DNA of 64,000 nucleotides. Origin: Fistulifera solaris. Its lineage: Eukaryota; Bacillariophyta; Bacillariophyceae; Naviculales; Stauroneidaceae. The stretch's first letter is position 1, and every line of letters begins with the position of its first letter. The notes under the pieces were generated by a model. It searched no databases. It had not been told where the DNA came from and saw only the letters and a list, made by a program, of their open reading frames with translations. This document shows positions 1 to 11,568 of this stretch, piece by piece. The stretch lies in NCBI GenBank assembly GCA_030295235.1, contig AP026137.1, positions 1,054,001-1,118,000 on the forward strand. Reading direction: 5' to 3'. The translations under genes were made by a program, and so were the position numbers.

Positions 1-2
1 TC

Positions 3-878
3 GACCCACTGATTAAGGAATTGGTGTCCGGTTCATTAGGCAAATCGATCTCATTAGAAGATGGTGTGGCAGCTGCTGCAGTACAGACGGCAACTTTAGA
101 AGCTTTAGCGGCTGTTTTGAAAATGGGCGGCGACAAAGCCAAGCTTCCAGCAAGTATACCGTCGGCGCTAGAGGCGGCTAAGGAGTTGGTCCTCAATGCT
201 TCTGACGAAGGTATTCGTAATAGTGCATCAAAGGTGATTGGAGAATCTTGCAAATTGCTGGGTGTAGAAGTCACCTTGGAAGTCATGAAAGATGAAATTC
301 TCCCTTCATGTACCAAGGATGCGGAGATGCGCCATGGCGCAGCATGCGCTATACGCCGCATCATGTCATCTGGTATAGGCCCCGACTTGTCACCCATTTC
401 TCATGAGTTGCTGCGCACCACAACCAAAATGCTCGATGATCCAGTTGATTCTGTGCGACAAGCAGCTGTCGTTGCTTTGTTGGCAACTATCGGAGGCTCG
501 GACAACAAAAAATCGAATTTTAAGTCAAGTGAAACGGCGCTTTTGAAGATTATGAATAATTCGCGGGAAACGTTGGATATGCTCATTGCCGTCGGTCGCG
601 GATTTTGTGTTGCCCTCATGCTTATAGATCCTTCTGATCGAATAGACACCATGGGTCTTCCCCTGATCGACGCATGTGTGAAAATGGCTATGAGTGGTGC
701 ACAAAAGGTCCAATTTGCCTTCAATGACGTTTTATGGCTTGTTCTTGATGTTGACGGCGGACAGAGCGGCTTGGATAAATATTCCAGAATGACAGAGTTT
801 GAGAATGTTCGTGCCGTGAAAAGCCTCGAGTCAAACGTCTTGAGTCGCATCAAGGAAGTCTCGGTATCGAAAGACTAA
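3..878 (+). CDS. GCN1: GCN1-like translational activator, C-terminal end (5' partial)
   Basis: The reading frame is open from the left edge (codon phase begins at base 3) to a TAA at 876-878, giving about 291 residues with no start in the window. The protein is a string of helical HEAT-like repeats. Its order (segments around LKMGGDKA, EMRHGAACAIRRI and VKMAMSGAQKVQFAFNDVLW, then a short tail) resembles, from memory, the extreme C-terminus of GCN1, the giant ribosome-associated protein that relays uncharged-tRNA signals to the eIF2-alpha kinase GCN2. The RWD-binding core of GCN1 would lie outside the window. It converges on the next gene, with about 220 bp between stop codons. Another HEAT-repeat protein cannot be excluded because only the end is visible. 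Confidence 0.7.
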   Translation, partial: DPLIKELVSGSLGKSISLEDGVAAAAVQTATLEALAAVLKMGGDKAKLPASIPSALEAAKELVLNASDEGIRNSASKVIGESCKLLGVEVTLEVMKDEILPSCTKDAEMRHGAACAIRRIMSSGIGPDLSPISHELLRTTTKMLDDPVDSVRQAAVVALLATIGGSDNKKSNFKSSETALLKIMNNSRETLDMLIAVGRGFCVALMLIDPSDRIDTMGLPLIDACVKMAMSGAQKVQFAFNDVLWLVLDVDGGQSGLDKYSRMTEFENVRAVKSLESNVLSRIKEVSVSKD

Positions 879-1098
879 ATAGGTTCATGCACTCAAACGT
901 TACTTAAAGCTTCTTCTGAAGTATCATTTACTCTAAAATCTATAGCTGGCAATGGAATGTTCGAATCGTAGCAGATCAAGCGACACGGCTGTCTCTGGCA
1001 AATGCGCATTCACATATCTGTGCCGAAAGCACGTGCCTTGGTGTTTACTTTGCGCGGCACAGACATTGCAGGGTAGGTTCATCGATGTTGCGACTTTC

Positions 1099-2135
1099 TC
1101 ATCCCAACAAAGATAAACTCAAGATAGAGTTTTGTATTTGATACTGTGGCGTCAGCATCAATGTCAGATTGTAAAAGAAAGTTCCAGTGGGTTGCATAGT
1201 ACGCCCCGTCAATACCAGTAGTGTTTGATAGTTTCCACAGTCTTGTGAAGTCCAGCCTTGACATTCCCAAAACGGTTGCTGTAAAGCTTTCCATTGCTGA
1301 CTCCGTTCTTCGGGACTCGAGCAAAGCGCATGAGCTTGGCCCACCATCAAAGTCGACGGAGCGCGTTCCAAATAAAACGCTAACCACTGATCTATTTGTC
1401 CTTTGGTTAATGCCTGAATGAAAGTCGTTGCTACATGAGCACTGAGATTGGCAGTATTGGTTGGATCGGTTGGAAATGAATGTAAATTGGGTTGCGGCGG
1501 GGACTCGGTAGAAGTCGACGAAGTCGACGAGAGGGAAAACCTGCCCCGGAGCTCTTTCCGCCTTTAGCGCGGGGGTAGGTGAGTTGCCTTTTATCGTTTT
1601 CGAAATAAGATGCGAATCATAGGGAATAGAATCGCTGTTTCTGGGAGACGAAACTTCTGAAACGGTAAACCCGGGAGGAGGGGCCGGATGGAGACTACCG
1701 CTGCTTCGTTGGCTTATATTGGGCGTTTCCTCTGCCTCTTGCTTTGTGTCTCTATTCTCGCTGTGTATTAATTCACTATAGTTATGATTCGAATCACTCA
1801 CATCGTCGTGGGGAAGCGACCGATCACGGGAAACTCCTAAATCGTCGAGGATCGACTCATCGTGCTGCTTGCCTTTCTTTCTTCGTTCCTTCTTTTGTTG
1901 CTTAAACATTTCCCAGAGACGCTCTTTCTCGTGCTCCCCAAACCGCGGTAATTGATTGCCTGTCATAGGAAGTTGCCAGACTATCTTCTTTTTTCTTGTT
2001 GAGGCGGGGAGGAAAGTTCGTAGCATTGACTTGCAAGGTATCTACAACTTGCCCTCGACGCAGGACTTCGACTTCCCACGTCAACGTTTCGCTTTCTTCG
2101 ACTAAACGCGGTATAGAAAAACAATGAGAATCCAT
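1099..2135 (-). CDS. Hypothetical protein with disordered middle and NTF2-like C-terminal domain (frame broken twice)
   Basis: Three overlapping minus-strand frames read as one protein. From ATG at 2135 the first frame gives an N-terminal module containing LTWEVEVLRRGQVVDTLQ. A second frame takes over near the A6 run at 1989-1994 (minus sense) and gives a charged helix (FGEHEKERLWEMFKQQ) followed by Ser/Pro-rich disordered sequence. A third frame takes over around 1536-1547 and ends at 1099-1101. The last about 110 residues (LSAHVATTFIQAL...WLAFYLE...QPFWECQGW...ILSLSLL) have the helix-then-sheet pattern of an NTF2-like fold. One-base changes in homopolymers (A6, then G4 or T4) would join the frames; very short introns are an alternative. 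Function is unknown, and the NTF2 assignment is by pattern only. Confidence 0.45.
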
Positions 2136-2235
2136 TTTGAAGTGATTTTGATTAAAAAGATGCAAAGAATTCAAGCAGTGAAGACTTTTGATTGCAATGA
2201 ATGAAAAAGGTAAGGAGCGTTCGCATAACAACAAT

Positions 2236-4039
2236 AGGTTTACGGGTGTTCATTTTTATCCGCGGTTGTGATCCCTCTATTATTTGACGAAGGACGGACG
2301 ATATGACGTGGCAAAAGATCTCGTGTCTCGGGAAGCGTTTTCAGTCGTGGAAGAGAAAGACCACGCTTTTGTTATACTTCGTGAATTTATCGCTGGACTT
2401 TAGTCAATAAAATCTAAAGAGAGGTACGCAGAAATAATTTTTCTTGTAAAAATAGAAAAAGAATAAAGAAAAGTTTTTATGAACTAAAAGTTCTCATCTA
2501 GGCTAGTGTCTCTAAAGAAAGGGGGGTGATAGGGATAGGGACAGAGGAATGACTCAAATAACGCCCTAGAGAGCTCTCTAGTCTAGACCTAGAGCTAGAG
2601 TCCTAGTCTGGGGCTCGACTGGAAAGAATCAGGATTGAGGAAAGAGTGACGCTTTGATCTTTGATCCTTGGTGCGCTGGCCTACGGCTCATCCCTAACCT
2701 TTTCTGTCTCCATAGGCTTGGACGTCATCTCCACGTCAGCTTGACACCTGTCTTGCTTCAGTCTTGGGAGCGCGGGAATAAGCAAAGGTATCACACTTTG
2801 TGGGAATCTTCGTTGTTCCTAGCGAATCCTTCCGGATTCCGGATCCGCTCGTCAACTAGAATAATCATCTTTAGCTCATTATTTTCATTTCGCAATTGCA
2901 CGGCACTTGGCCCATGACTTTATACTCGTAATATTTGTATCACTATAGTCTCTACTGGTTGAACAAGTCCTCGATAAAAAGACTTCGCACTCTTGTTGCT
3001 ACTGGATGAGATGTAGAAGAGACAAAAAACTTTTTAATTCTTTGCTTTGTAGGTAACTACTAGTCTATAGTAGACTATAGACTATAGAATAACAGCTACG
3101 AGCAACGAGCATTTGGCAACTCTAGAGCTCTACTACTAGAGAGTTTAGAGAGAGCGGAGAGAGACAGAGAGACAAGAGACTCTTGTTCGTTGCCTGCAGT
3201 ATTGCCTAAGGCCTAAGGCCTACGTTTTCGTCTTCGTCTTCGTCTTCGTCTTCGGCCTTCCCACTTCCCACGCTCCCATCACCCCATCACCCCATCACGC
3301 CTCGTCGACCTCGGAAGTCGAGATTCGACATTCGACTCATTCGAGACGAACGGCAATGGCCACCAGCCACAGCCACAGCCACCAGGCCACCAGGCCACCA
3401 TCGACCATCGACCATCGAACGATCGAACGTCGAATGTCGAGCCATCAAGCAATATCCAATACGGAGTACCTGGTAGTAAATAATGGCCTTTATACACTTC
3501 TTAATCACTATAAGCTATGAGTTAGGGATTAGGGAGTGAGGAGTGAGTCCATGTTCAAGCTCACTTGGCAAAAACCGAGCACGGCATGTGAACGGTCAAG
3601 AACAATATTTCTTGTGATCTACGATGTTCTTGAAAATTCTTCGTTTTTGTTCTTATCTACTTTATGGAAGACACAGATTTGAACACACTAAACAGATCTT
3701 TAAGGGAAAGTCTAAAGTGTGTGTCAACTACTATAGAGGCTCCAACCTCCAACGGGTTTGAAGTTCGAAGTCCGGAGTGACTATTGCCTGTTGCACTTGA
3801 CGCTTACGTAGTATCTTCAAGGTGTTCTTCACTCACGGCTGCTAAAGTTTACCCACGTGAAAAAAATCGACGTCGTCCTGCAGGCCATGTTTCACCCATT
3901 CGCTGGTATAATTTGGTTCCGAAAACGTTCGACTACGCAAGGTGACAGCAAGCTGCAAGAGCTCATCAAACAATATTTACTTACTATTTGCAGAATAAAT
4001 CTTTTGTCTCGTCAGCGTCTCTATAAGCCTCAACCAGCC
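2236..4039. other. Gene-poor intergenic region with simple sequence
   Basis: I see no convincing gene. The stretch holds CTAG/AGCTC-rich palindromic text near 2560-2620 and 3060-3180, GGCCTAAGGCCTAA copies near 3203, and a run of ACCACCA/CGACCATCGA simple sequence at 3280-3440. The upstream extension of the next gene (possible ATG at 3857) falls in its last part. A pyrimidine-rich TTTGCAG at about 3985-3992 could be a 3' splice site for a 5' leader intron. Confidence 0.5.
3227..3255 (+). repeat. (TCTTCG)n microsatellite
   Basis: About five perfect tandem copies of a 6-bp unit, TCTTCG, directly readable in the sequence and lying in non-coding DNA. Confidence 0.85.
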
Positions 4040-5239
4040 ATGAGAAGAAATACTTTTACATCAGAAAGCAATCGGCCAGAAAGCAAACGCGCAAAGGTCG
4101 AACAAAGCCAACCGCCAAGCAGACAGTCAGATCAGAATACTGCGCTGGTTGAAAGTCTTAGGAGACAAAATGCTGCTTTTACTCGTATTGCAGGCCTTGC
4201 TTTAATAAACTCGTCCCCTATCAACACTCAAGTCACTCACTTGCCAGCTAGCGTACGGCATAACATGGGCTTTGATTTGCTTCAGCACACAGGTCAGCAA
4301 GTGCCCATCGATCAAACTAGAAGTAATTCGCTTGGTTCACAAGACGACCTGTTACGAATTTTTCTGCTTGAACAACAGCTTCGGTCGTCGTCTTCTGGTT
4401 ATACTAGTAACTTACCGAGGACATCTTTAGTCCATGCGACAGGCTTGATCGACCCTTCAAGTTCATACAATCGTGCCCGGCTGAACTGTATAGAATCATC
4501 TAGGAACCTTTCAGCTACTAGTGCTCAGCACTTAGTGGACCGTTTGCTTGCACTTCCAGTGCAAATGAACATCGAAAGACTGAACGGATCCTTACTTGGT
4601 ACGGAACTATCCCATCTCAATGGCTTGCAGCGACTTCCTTTTTCGACGTCTCCTGCTGTACAGTTGAACGATCGTATACAATCTCATCTCCTCGCTACAC
4701 TAAACTCAGACATAAGTGTGCCAGTAGCTAGAACGCCAATGATCTCTCCGAAAGGCTTCATAGGTCACAGCAAAGAAGGCGACCGTCTCTTTATTCTGGC
4801 CATGGACGCAGAACACTTGGTAATGTCAGAATATCAATCTCTACTTCGGCAACAGATTGTCTTTGTTGAATCCACAGCTTCTGCTAGCAATAACAACGGT
4901 ATAACTCAGGGGCGAAATAAACCCATCATAAATGGCCAAGTGGGGATACTCTGTCGACACTGCGCTAGTCTGCCGCCCGAAGAGCGCCCTCGTGGTGCTA
5001 TCTACTACCCTGCCAAACTAAATCGAATTTACCAAGCCGCCCAAAATATGGCACACAACCATTTCGCGTCGAGCTGTCTTCGCATTCCCGAGGAGACTAG
5101 GCAAAAACTATTGTCCCTGAAAGAAAAGAAGATGGTGACAGTCGGCGCAGGGAAAGAGTATTGGTATACGGCTGCAATGAATGTCGGTATTCGCGAAGGG
5201 GAAGATAGTCTATACTTTTGCAAAGAAGCACTAAATTAG
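4040..5239 (+). CDS. Diatom-type hypothetical protein with C-terminal CxxC / HxxxxxC domain
   Basis: This is a 399-residue protein if started at ATG 4040 (MRRNTFTSESNRPESKRAKV, a basic nuclear-signal-like start). An in-frame ATG at 3857 would add 61 residues that look like leader sequence. Residues 1 to about 290 are low-complexity and Ser/Gln/Leu-rich. The last about 110 residues contain GQVGILCRHCASLPPEERP, RGAIYYPAKLNRIYQAAQNM and NHFASSC, ending with EYWYTAAMNVGI. I recognise this C-terminal block from memory as a module present in many uncharacterised diatom proteins. The CxxC and HxxxxxC spacing suggests one bound zinc. A regulatory or DNA-associated role is only inference; no catalytic motif is seen. 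Confidence 0.7.
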   Translation: MRRNTFTSESNRPESKRAKVEQSQPPSRQSDQNTALVESLRRQNAAFTRIAGLALINSSPINTQVTHLPASVRHNMGFDLLQHTGQQVPIDQTRSNSLGSQDDLLRIFLLEQQLRSSSSGYTSNLPRTSLVHATGLIDPSSSYNRARLNCIESSRNLSATSAQHLVDRLLALPVQMNIERLNGSLLGTELSHLNGLQRLPFSTSPAVQLNDRIQSHLLATLNSDISVPVARTPMISPKGFIGHSKEGDRLFILAMDAEHLVMSEYQSLLRQQIVFVESTASASNNNGITQGRNKPIINGQVGILCRHCASLPPEERPRGAIYYPAKLNRIYQAAQNMAHNHFASSCLRIPEETRQKLLSLKEKKMVTVGAGKEYWYTAAMNVGIREGEDSLYFCKEALN

Positions 5240-6071
5240 ACTGATTAGACATTTCGAACGACTGTTCACTAGATTTGAAAGGCAGAAACGTTTTCAAATT
5301 TGGTGAAAGTTAACGAATACTCAAGAATTCATTTCCTTCTTTAAAGAGTTCTGCCACTTTGCGTTGAAAGTATTTAGTTTGACACCTTCTCTCTCATAGA
5401 GCTTAGATAATAGCTGAAGAGCTGTTTTTGCCTTTTGCCTTTCGCCTTAGCCGTTTCCCAACCTAACTTTGAACTTAATCAGGTCATAGTCATCGATTAT
5501 CTTGGTTTCGATTTTGAACACGAGTCTACTGTGAACTGTATTGTCGAAATACAACGAAAACAGAAATCGGAAAGCAGACTCTCTATAATTCCGACATCTC
5601 ATGCGTCATGTTGGACAAGTCACGAATAACGTTATGTTTTACATTCTATACAAAGTAGTCGCTCGGTTTAGTAAGCTAGAATCACAAATGCGAACCGTCA
5701 ACGATTTTGAGCCAATCACATTACTTCGTTGTAACTGGCGCAAGAAGCGACAATGAACACTGAACACCTCCCGAAAATAATTACGTATTCCGAAACACGA
5801 AAGTGAGACTCATTTTGTGACAAAGGTGTGACAAATGAGAACGCTTCCGATGCCAAGAAACCGATAAAAATGAAAAACAGCATCGACCAAACGTAAAACG
5901 TATGTGTTACAAATGAGAACATCTTCCATTCACCATGCAGCACCCGAAATCGCAAGAAAGCCCGTGCAAGTTCGTGATGGCCATTCTATTATTCATTTTG
6001 GTAGAGCAACCTATACGCTACATTCTTGATCCTGGAGGTACGAAAGAAAAGCTAATTAAAAGAAAGTAACA
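5240..6071. other. Intergenic, no gene seen
   Basis: AT-rich sequence between the CxxC protein gene and the bZIP gene. A short imperfect direct repeat, GTGTKACAAATGAGAAC, occurs at about 5827-5842 and 5904-5921. Nothing else is supportable; the last 200 bp presumably hold the bZIP promoter. Confidence 0.5.
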
Positions 6072-6675
6072 ATGAAGAGAGTAGCCAGCTGCAATTCAAG
6101 CGACTCTGATGGTACTTGCTACAAACGAATGAAAATAAGTAATGCAAAGGACAAGAAACCTGCCTTGGATTTACGAGCTCCCGAAACTACTCCAAACGGC
6201 CAGCTCTTGCTTAACCCCAATTTAACCATGGACGAGGCTACTCTCTTTGCTAAGAGAGAATACAACCGTCGGAATGCGGCTCGAGCCCGATACAGAACCA
6301 AGGGCCTCCAAGATACTCTTCAACAGAAAGTCTATCGACTAGCACAGGACACCGAAAAGCTCCAAAAGGAGAGAAAAGAACTTGAGAAATTGATTTCCGA
6401 TTTACAGACACAGAACCGTCAGCTAATAGAAGACAGGACGACCTACGACAATCGAAACTCATTCTCTTTTTTTAGCCGACGCTGCTGTGCCTAATCACTT
6501 GCTGTGGACAGCACCGAATACCTCTCAGGATCACCGGGAATCTCCTTTCTTGCACAAACTGCAAGACATTAGCTCGATAAATAATAGGGAACAGGCGTTG
6601 GCTGTTGATCCCCTCCGAACAGCTATAATGATTCTCGAATCAATGTCACCCAGACTCCATCTCGGTTCCTTATGA
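6072..6675 (+). CDS. bZIP transcription factor (C-terminus phase-broken)
   Basis: The protein starts MKRVASCNSS at 6072 with a Lys-rich nuclear-signal-like start. Residues about 62-74 form the basic region, with the signature KREYNRRNAARARYR (N-x2-AA-x3-R). A leucine-zipper coiled coil of about 50 residues follows (LQDTLQQKVYRLAQDTEKL and on), so the protein should bind DNA as a dimer in the nucleus. The open frame stops at 6492-6494, but a second frame to 6675 reads as a natural tail (DAAVPNHLLWTAP...RLHLGSL). It is joined either by shortening a T7 run at 6467-6473 by one base, or by a 58-bp intron 6418-6475 (GTCAGC...TTTTTTTAG) that restores phase exactly. The target genes are unknown. The DNA-binding half is certain; the tail is less so. 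Confidence 0.8.
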
Positions 6676-6791
6676 ATAAAGTGAAAAGCCAAAGTCGACA
6701 TTTGTACATTTATAGAATTAACCAGCTCGCAGCTGCTCGCTTCGTGCTTTACATAAAAAACATTCTTTTTATTAAATTTGCTATTACATTG

Positions 6792-9700
6792 CTATTCAAG
6801 CACCGAGTCGTCACGAAACTTTCCATTCTTCGCGAGAAGATTGCGGCAAGCTTGGATATCGTTTTGGATTCTACGCTCGAGCGAATCTGCGTTATTAGTC
6901 TCATCGACAGCTGAGAGGTTCTGTTGAGCCATTTTAAGAATGTCGAGCTGGGATTTAAGATCATTTTGTTGATGATAGACGCGGCTCATCTTGTACAAAA
7001 GAACAGTCTTCGATCGCGCTGACTGGCTAGCACTAGAGAGCTCGCTAGAATGGAGCTGATCAAATAAGACGCTGTAGATACGCAAGGCATCTTGAGTATT
7101 GCCGCTGTTGGTGTATGAGTCCGCAAGATTGTCAAGCGTCGACAATAACGTAGCATTCGATTTTTCTAAAACACGTTCCTGAAGGTCGACCGCTTCTTGC
7201 AACACAAGGCATGCTTTTGCGTGCATATCACGATAACGATATAAATAGCCAAGATTGCAAAGTGTGGTCGCCATACCAAGTATGAGAGAGCCGCTGTCAG
7301 GTTCATGGCACAAAGCATTTCTCTGGACGTCGAGCGCAGCTTCAAATGCCCGGCGCGCTTCCTGGTATTCGTTGAACTCTACATGTACGCAACCTATATT
7401 GTTATGAATCCGAGCTGTTGAAGGATGAAGAGTACCAAGAGCCCTTTGCGTATATAGAGGGCCTCCCGAAAAATCCAAAGAGCCTGATCGAAACGATGCA
7501 TGAGCAGGAGACAAATCCCAACCTTAACCATTGAAACCTAGCTCATATCGACAAGCTATTCTGTGAGTCACCGAACAAGATTTCATAGAGAAATCGCAGT
7601 CAGATACTTACGGCTACCAAAGGGTGTTCATCGCCGAGGGATCCTTTCCTAATTCTGGCCGCCTCTTCAAATGTTGCCAAGGCATCGGCGTGGCTACCGG
7701 CTCGAAGCTGGGATATACCAACATTATGAAGCGCCGACGCCACATCCGGATGGAGTGGGCCGTGCTTATCTCGCTGACACTGCACCACTACCTCGAAGAG
7801 ATTCCAAGCATCTAGGGCCAAGTTGTTCTGACGTAAATGTGAGAATGAACCATGTTACGCAAAGCTTGTGCTCAACTCCGATCTCACCTTTAAAAGCATT
7901 GCCGCTTCAGCATGAATGGCTGCTAGATTGCTGGTAGGGTTCGCAAGGATGTTGTCTAATGATATTTCCCCTCGTTCATCGAAGGGCGATGGCCAGTATC
8001 CACCGAGGGGGGCCACGCCGTCGTCCATAATCTCGTCGTCCAGTGTTTCCTGCCTCCGATGATCGCGTGATACCTGGTCAACGTCAGTGTGTCGTCGAAT
8101 GGTATGCTGCGATGAAGAGTTATTGGTTGTTTTGCCATCGTCAATGCGTTTGTCTTGAAAGCTTTCGCTGAGCTGATGGGCCGCGAGAAGATCTCGTGCC
8201 CTTTTCATGACATCGTTACGACCAGAATTTCCAGTAGAAGCAACATCAATCCCGTTATCAAGTGAGTTGCGCGACGTGATTCGGTCAACGTCTTTCCCGT
8301 GCCGATACGGCCTTGTCGCAACGATAGCTGGTCGATACGCTCCGATTTCCAAATGTTCGAGAGTCATGCCTGCCTGGTTTGGATAATGAATTTTTCCATG
8401 GCGATTGTACCCGTCGCTGTCTCGCAGCATGAAGCTTTCCTCATCGTCGTACCCAAACCTTTGCTGCTCGGCAGTCTCATAACTTTTGTCTGTGTACACG
8501 TGCTCACGTTCCGAGAAAGGCCCACCCATGGCGTCATTGCTCTCGTCGTGTAACCGATCTTTAATCGGTGACGTTTCGGGAACGAAAAATGGTTCGATTC
8601 GAATGCGTGCGTTAGTGTTAATCTCTCTTGATGATCGTTCAGTGATGGCTCTGTATTTGGACCCATTGTTGTCCACCCTCGACCGATAATTTCCTAGTTG
8701 CTGCCTCCTATGGTTCTCCGGAGGTTGATCGTCATCATTATTGTGCGAGCCGTTTTGTATTGCGTTCCCTGATCGTTCACCCTGGTTACTAGTCCGTCTC
8801 AATCCATCCGTGTATGAATCCGAGTAGCGCTTGTTTATCAAGTTCGTGCTGAGGGCCATTTTGAATGATCATCGGTGATAGACCGCCTTTCACGCCCGTT
8901 GGGACCTTTGATTGCCGATGAAGGACTCGGAGTGGAAACCGAGCGAGCCATGTCAATAAGTGATTGGATCTGTACTACAGTAGGGTCGTTTGGTCCAAGA
9001 ACTTCTGACCGAATCTAAATCAAAAGCGGGGATGTTAGAAAGCCGCACTCAAATCTATGGCAGACAAGAAAACGTACATTCCAGGCTTCCTGAAAAACTG
9101 AGACTGCGTCCTTGGCTCGACCGACATGAGGTCCTTCCCTACGGATCCATTCTAAACATAGACCCCCGATATTGAATAGTGTTTCCGCTAATTCAAGTCG
9201 ATGAATCCAAGCGTTTTTGTATTCTCTAGGACCATGTGCCGCTGAATCTCCAACGCCTGTTCCAATTGTTGCTTTCCCGCTTCAAAATCTTGCAAATGCA
9301 TATGACAAACACCGAGATTATTGTACAGATTGGCCACTAGACCGTGTTTAGGACCGTAACAGACCAGTCGAATGCGTAGCGCTTCTTGAAAAGTCACCGT
9401 CGCATTTGTGTATTGTCTACTTTGCAACAACAAAAACCCGATACGAACCAAGGAAACGGCGACATTGGGATGATTCTTTCCCAAAGAGTCACGTGCTACA
9501 CGCGCCGCGGCTTGGAAACATTCTAAAGCCTGGGAGCGGCAGTGCTTTTGGGACCGGGAATCTTCTTTGAGCAGCGCTGCTCGCTTGGTGTGAACTGTAC
9601 CCAGATTATGATACGCACTCGCCACCGTCGGGTGAACATCACCATGTGCACGCTGTTGTATTTGAAGCACTTGCGTGAATGCAACTAGAGCTTGATCATA

Positions 9701-10870
9701 GTCTCCACTTTGAACATGCTCCATGGCGAGAGCATTGATTGTATCAAGATCATCTCTCGAGTCTTCCTTCTCGGAGAAATTGGTTGAGCCCTTTCTTTGC
9801 GCGGAATCACGCGCATGACCGACAGCGGCGGCCGCAGCAGCCGCTTGTTGCGCCGCGCGACTCAGACCCGGCGATTCCGGTGACACGACAGCGGGTTTGG
9901 ATGGCAAGGATGATGCATTCAAAGGAGCATGCCAGTGACGAGCTGGCGTGTTTGTTTGTGGGGGAGTGGGAATGAGATCTGGCATCATGCGTAAAATGTC
10001 GTCGTCTGACGCAGTCGACTCCACATCTGAGAAGCGCACAGGTTTTCTGTGAGTAGTGGGAACACGCGGCGCTTTGGAGTCTGTTGACTGCACGGCATAT
10101 CTAGCTTTCGGCGAGACTTGTATCGATTTCCGTGCCCGCCCATATTTTGCTGTAGCCCAATCAATACTGCTCCGCGAGGGTGTTGAAATTTCATCTGATG
10201 AGTCATTCCTCTGTCGCACTATTGAAGGATAGCCATAAACGTGTGATGATCGTGTAGGAGGTTCAAAAGAAGTTCGTATAGGGGGTGCACCTGGCGCTTG
10301 AAAGTGTGTCTTTGCATTTTTGGAGACGACGGCTTCTTGTCCACGCACACCATCTGGTTCTACTTCTCCGTCATAAATCCCAGGCCTCAGTCTTCTGTGC
10401 GGATTTTTGGGAGATCGATTGGTTGGTACGGGTGGCATCAAAAGGGATTCGACAGAATTTTGTATGGGTTGTTGCTGCAGTTGGGGAGAATCGGAAGAGA
10501 CATTCGGCAGATCCATAGTGGAAGTCGGAGAGTGATCGTGCAAGTATTGAGGATAGTGATTCCTTTTCGTTTGCTGCCATGCTAGAAGAGGCGCTTGATC
10601 ACTGAGTAATGACTGCGAATCGTCCGATTGATCCGAGCTACTGACACTACGCCGACCAGAGGTGTTTTTTCTCCGCCTTGTTGATTGCGAACTACTACTG
10701 AAGGATACAGAAGGCTTCTTTGGAAGCCGCAACACAAGACAAGATCGCCCTTCAGTGTCCTCCCGAATACTCGTGGGCGTCAAAGCAGCGGCAACAGAGC
10801 TTTCCCGCCGAGACGACTTTTGTTGCATTCTCTCGACCATACTGTTGGTTGTGTAGCTAATAAACGACAA
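6792..10870 (-). CDS. Large TPR-repeat protein, kinesin-light-chain-like (introns, three phase breaks)
   Basis: Reads from ATG 10870 down to a stop at 6792-6794. About 370 residues of Ser/Pro/Gln-rich disordered sequence come first, then TPR units of the kinesin-light-chain type (YHNLGTVH, LYNNLGVCHMHLQDFEAG, ETLFNIGGLCLEW), a second disordered linker, then another TPR set (ALHNVGISQL, RIHNNIGCVHVEF, TLCNLGYLYRY, STLDNLADSY). GT-AG introns are placed at 9015-9077 (63 bp), 7828-7887 (60 bp) and 7538-7611 (74 bp), and each joins TPR helices in phase. Three one-base phase breaks fall at an A5 run (9214-9218), an A4 run (8859-8862) and an A3 or adjacent run (7442-7447), minus-sense bases. Because of the break at 8859 the region could be annotated as two genes, but the reading frames overlap and leave no room for a second promoter. 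The probable role is a scaffold for protein-protein interaction. Confidence 0.7.
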
Positions 10871-10924
10871 GCTAAGTTTCCCCAGAGGCCTCCCTTGCTC
10901 TTTTGCCTTTGCTCTCTTTTTTAG

Positions 10925-11568
10925 TGAATCAAAGAAGAGGAAAGGGGCACAAGAATATCAACAGCACTCTAAGAAGTGTCGATGTTCACTGTTAAATGCC
11001 TTCCGACTACCGTAAGCTATTTGTCGTTGAGTGCCTTTTGTTGCTTTTCGTTGGGTTTTGGTGTTGGCTGCGCAAACAGTACCGCAGAACGTGACAACTT
11101 CTCATTCTATACCAGATTTCCTATAGTCCATGTCACGATGAGTTTCTGATGTATGACCCCCAAGAAGCATTTACAGTTTGAAGCCAGGTCACTTAGACGC
11201 CAGAAACCGTTGAGAAATAGCATGACAAGTACACAGACGTTTGGATTCAATACCGGTTCGATTCCGGAAGCGTTTCGAAAACCGACAACGAAAGTTCCCC
11301 GAAAAGTAAGGGGCGGGAAACTCTAGAGAGACTCCTCTAGGTCTAAGGAGCTGAAAAATAACGCTCCAAGAAAAGTAAAACAGAAACTCATCCTCCGGAT
11401 CAATTACACTATAGTATTGCTGCTCGTGCTCGATCATAGTTGAATAGATTTCGACGAGTTGTTCAATGTCTATAACCTCTTTATTATGGCCCAACTACTT
11501 CTACAAACTGATGCATACGTGAAAGATCGTCACTTGAGTATAAGCGGATTGCTTGATAAAGAGCGTGA
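10925..11568. other. Intergenic, no convincing gene
   Basis: Holds the putative promoter of the TPR gene (CT-rich, 10870-10925) and the 3' flank of the MAPR-like gene. A minus-strand open frame at 11189-11494 encodes 101 residues with no recognisable domain and passes through simple CTCTAG-rich text. I do not call it a gene. Confidence 0.5.

Noticed and set aside
11235-11275. tRNA-like box B (GGTTCGATTCC) at 11252
   Set aside because: No matching box A or cloverleaf upstream, and the T-stem pairs at only four positions.
11189-11494. 101-codon minus-strand open frame
   Set aside because: No domain, passes through CTCTAG-rich sequence, and has no conserved feature.
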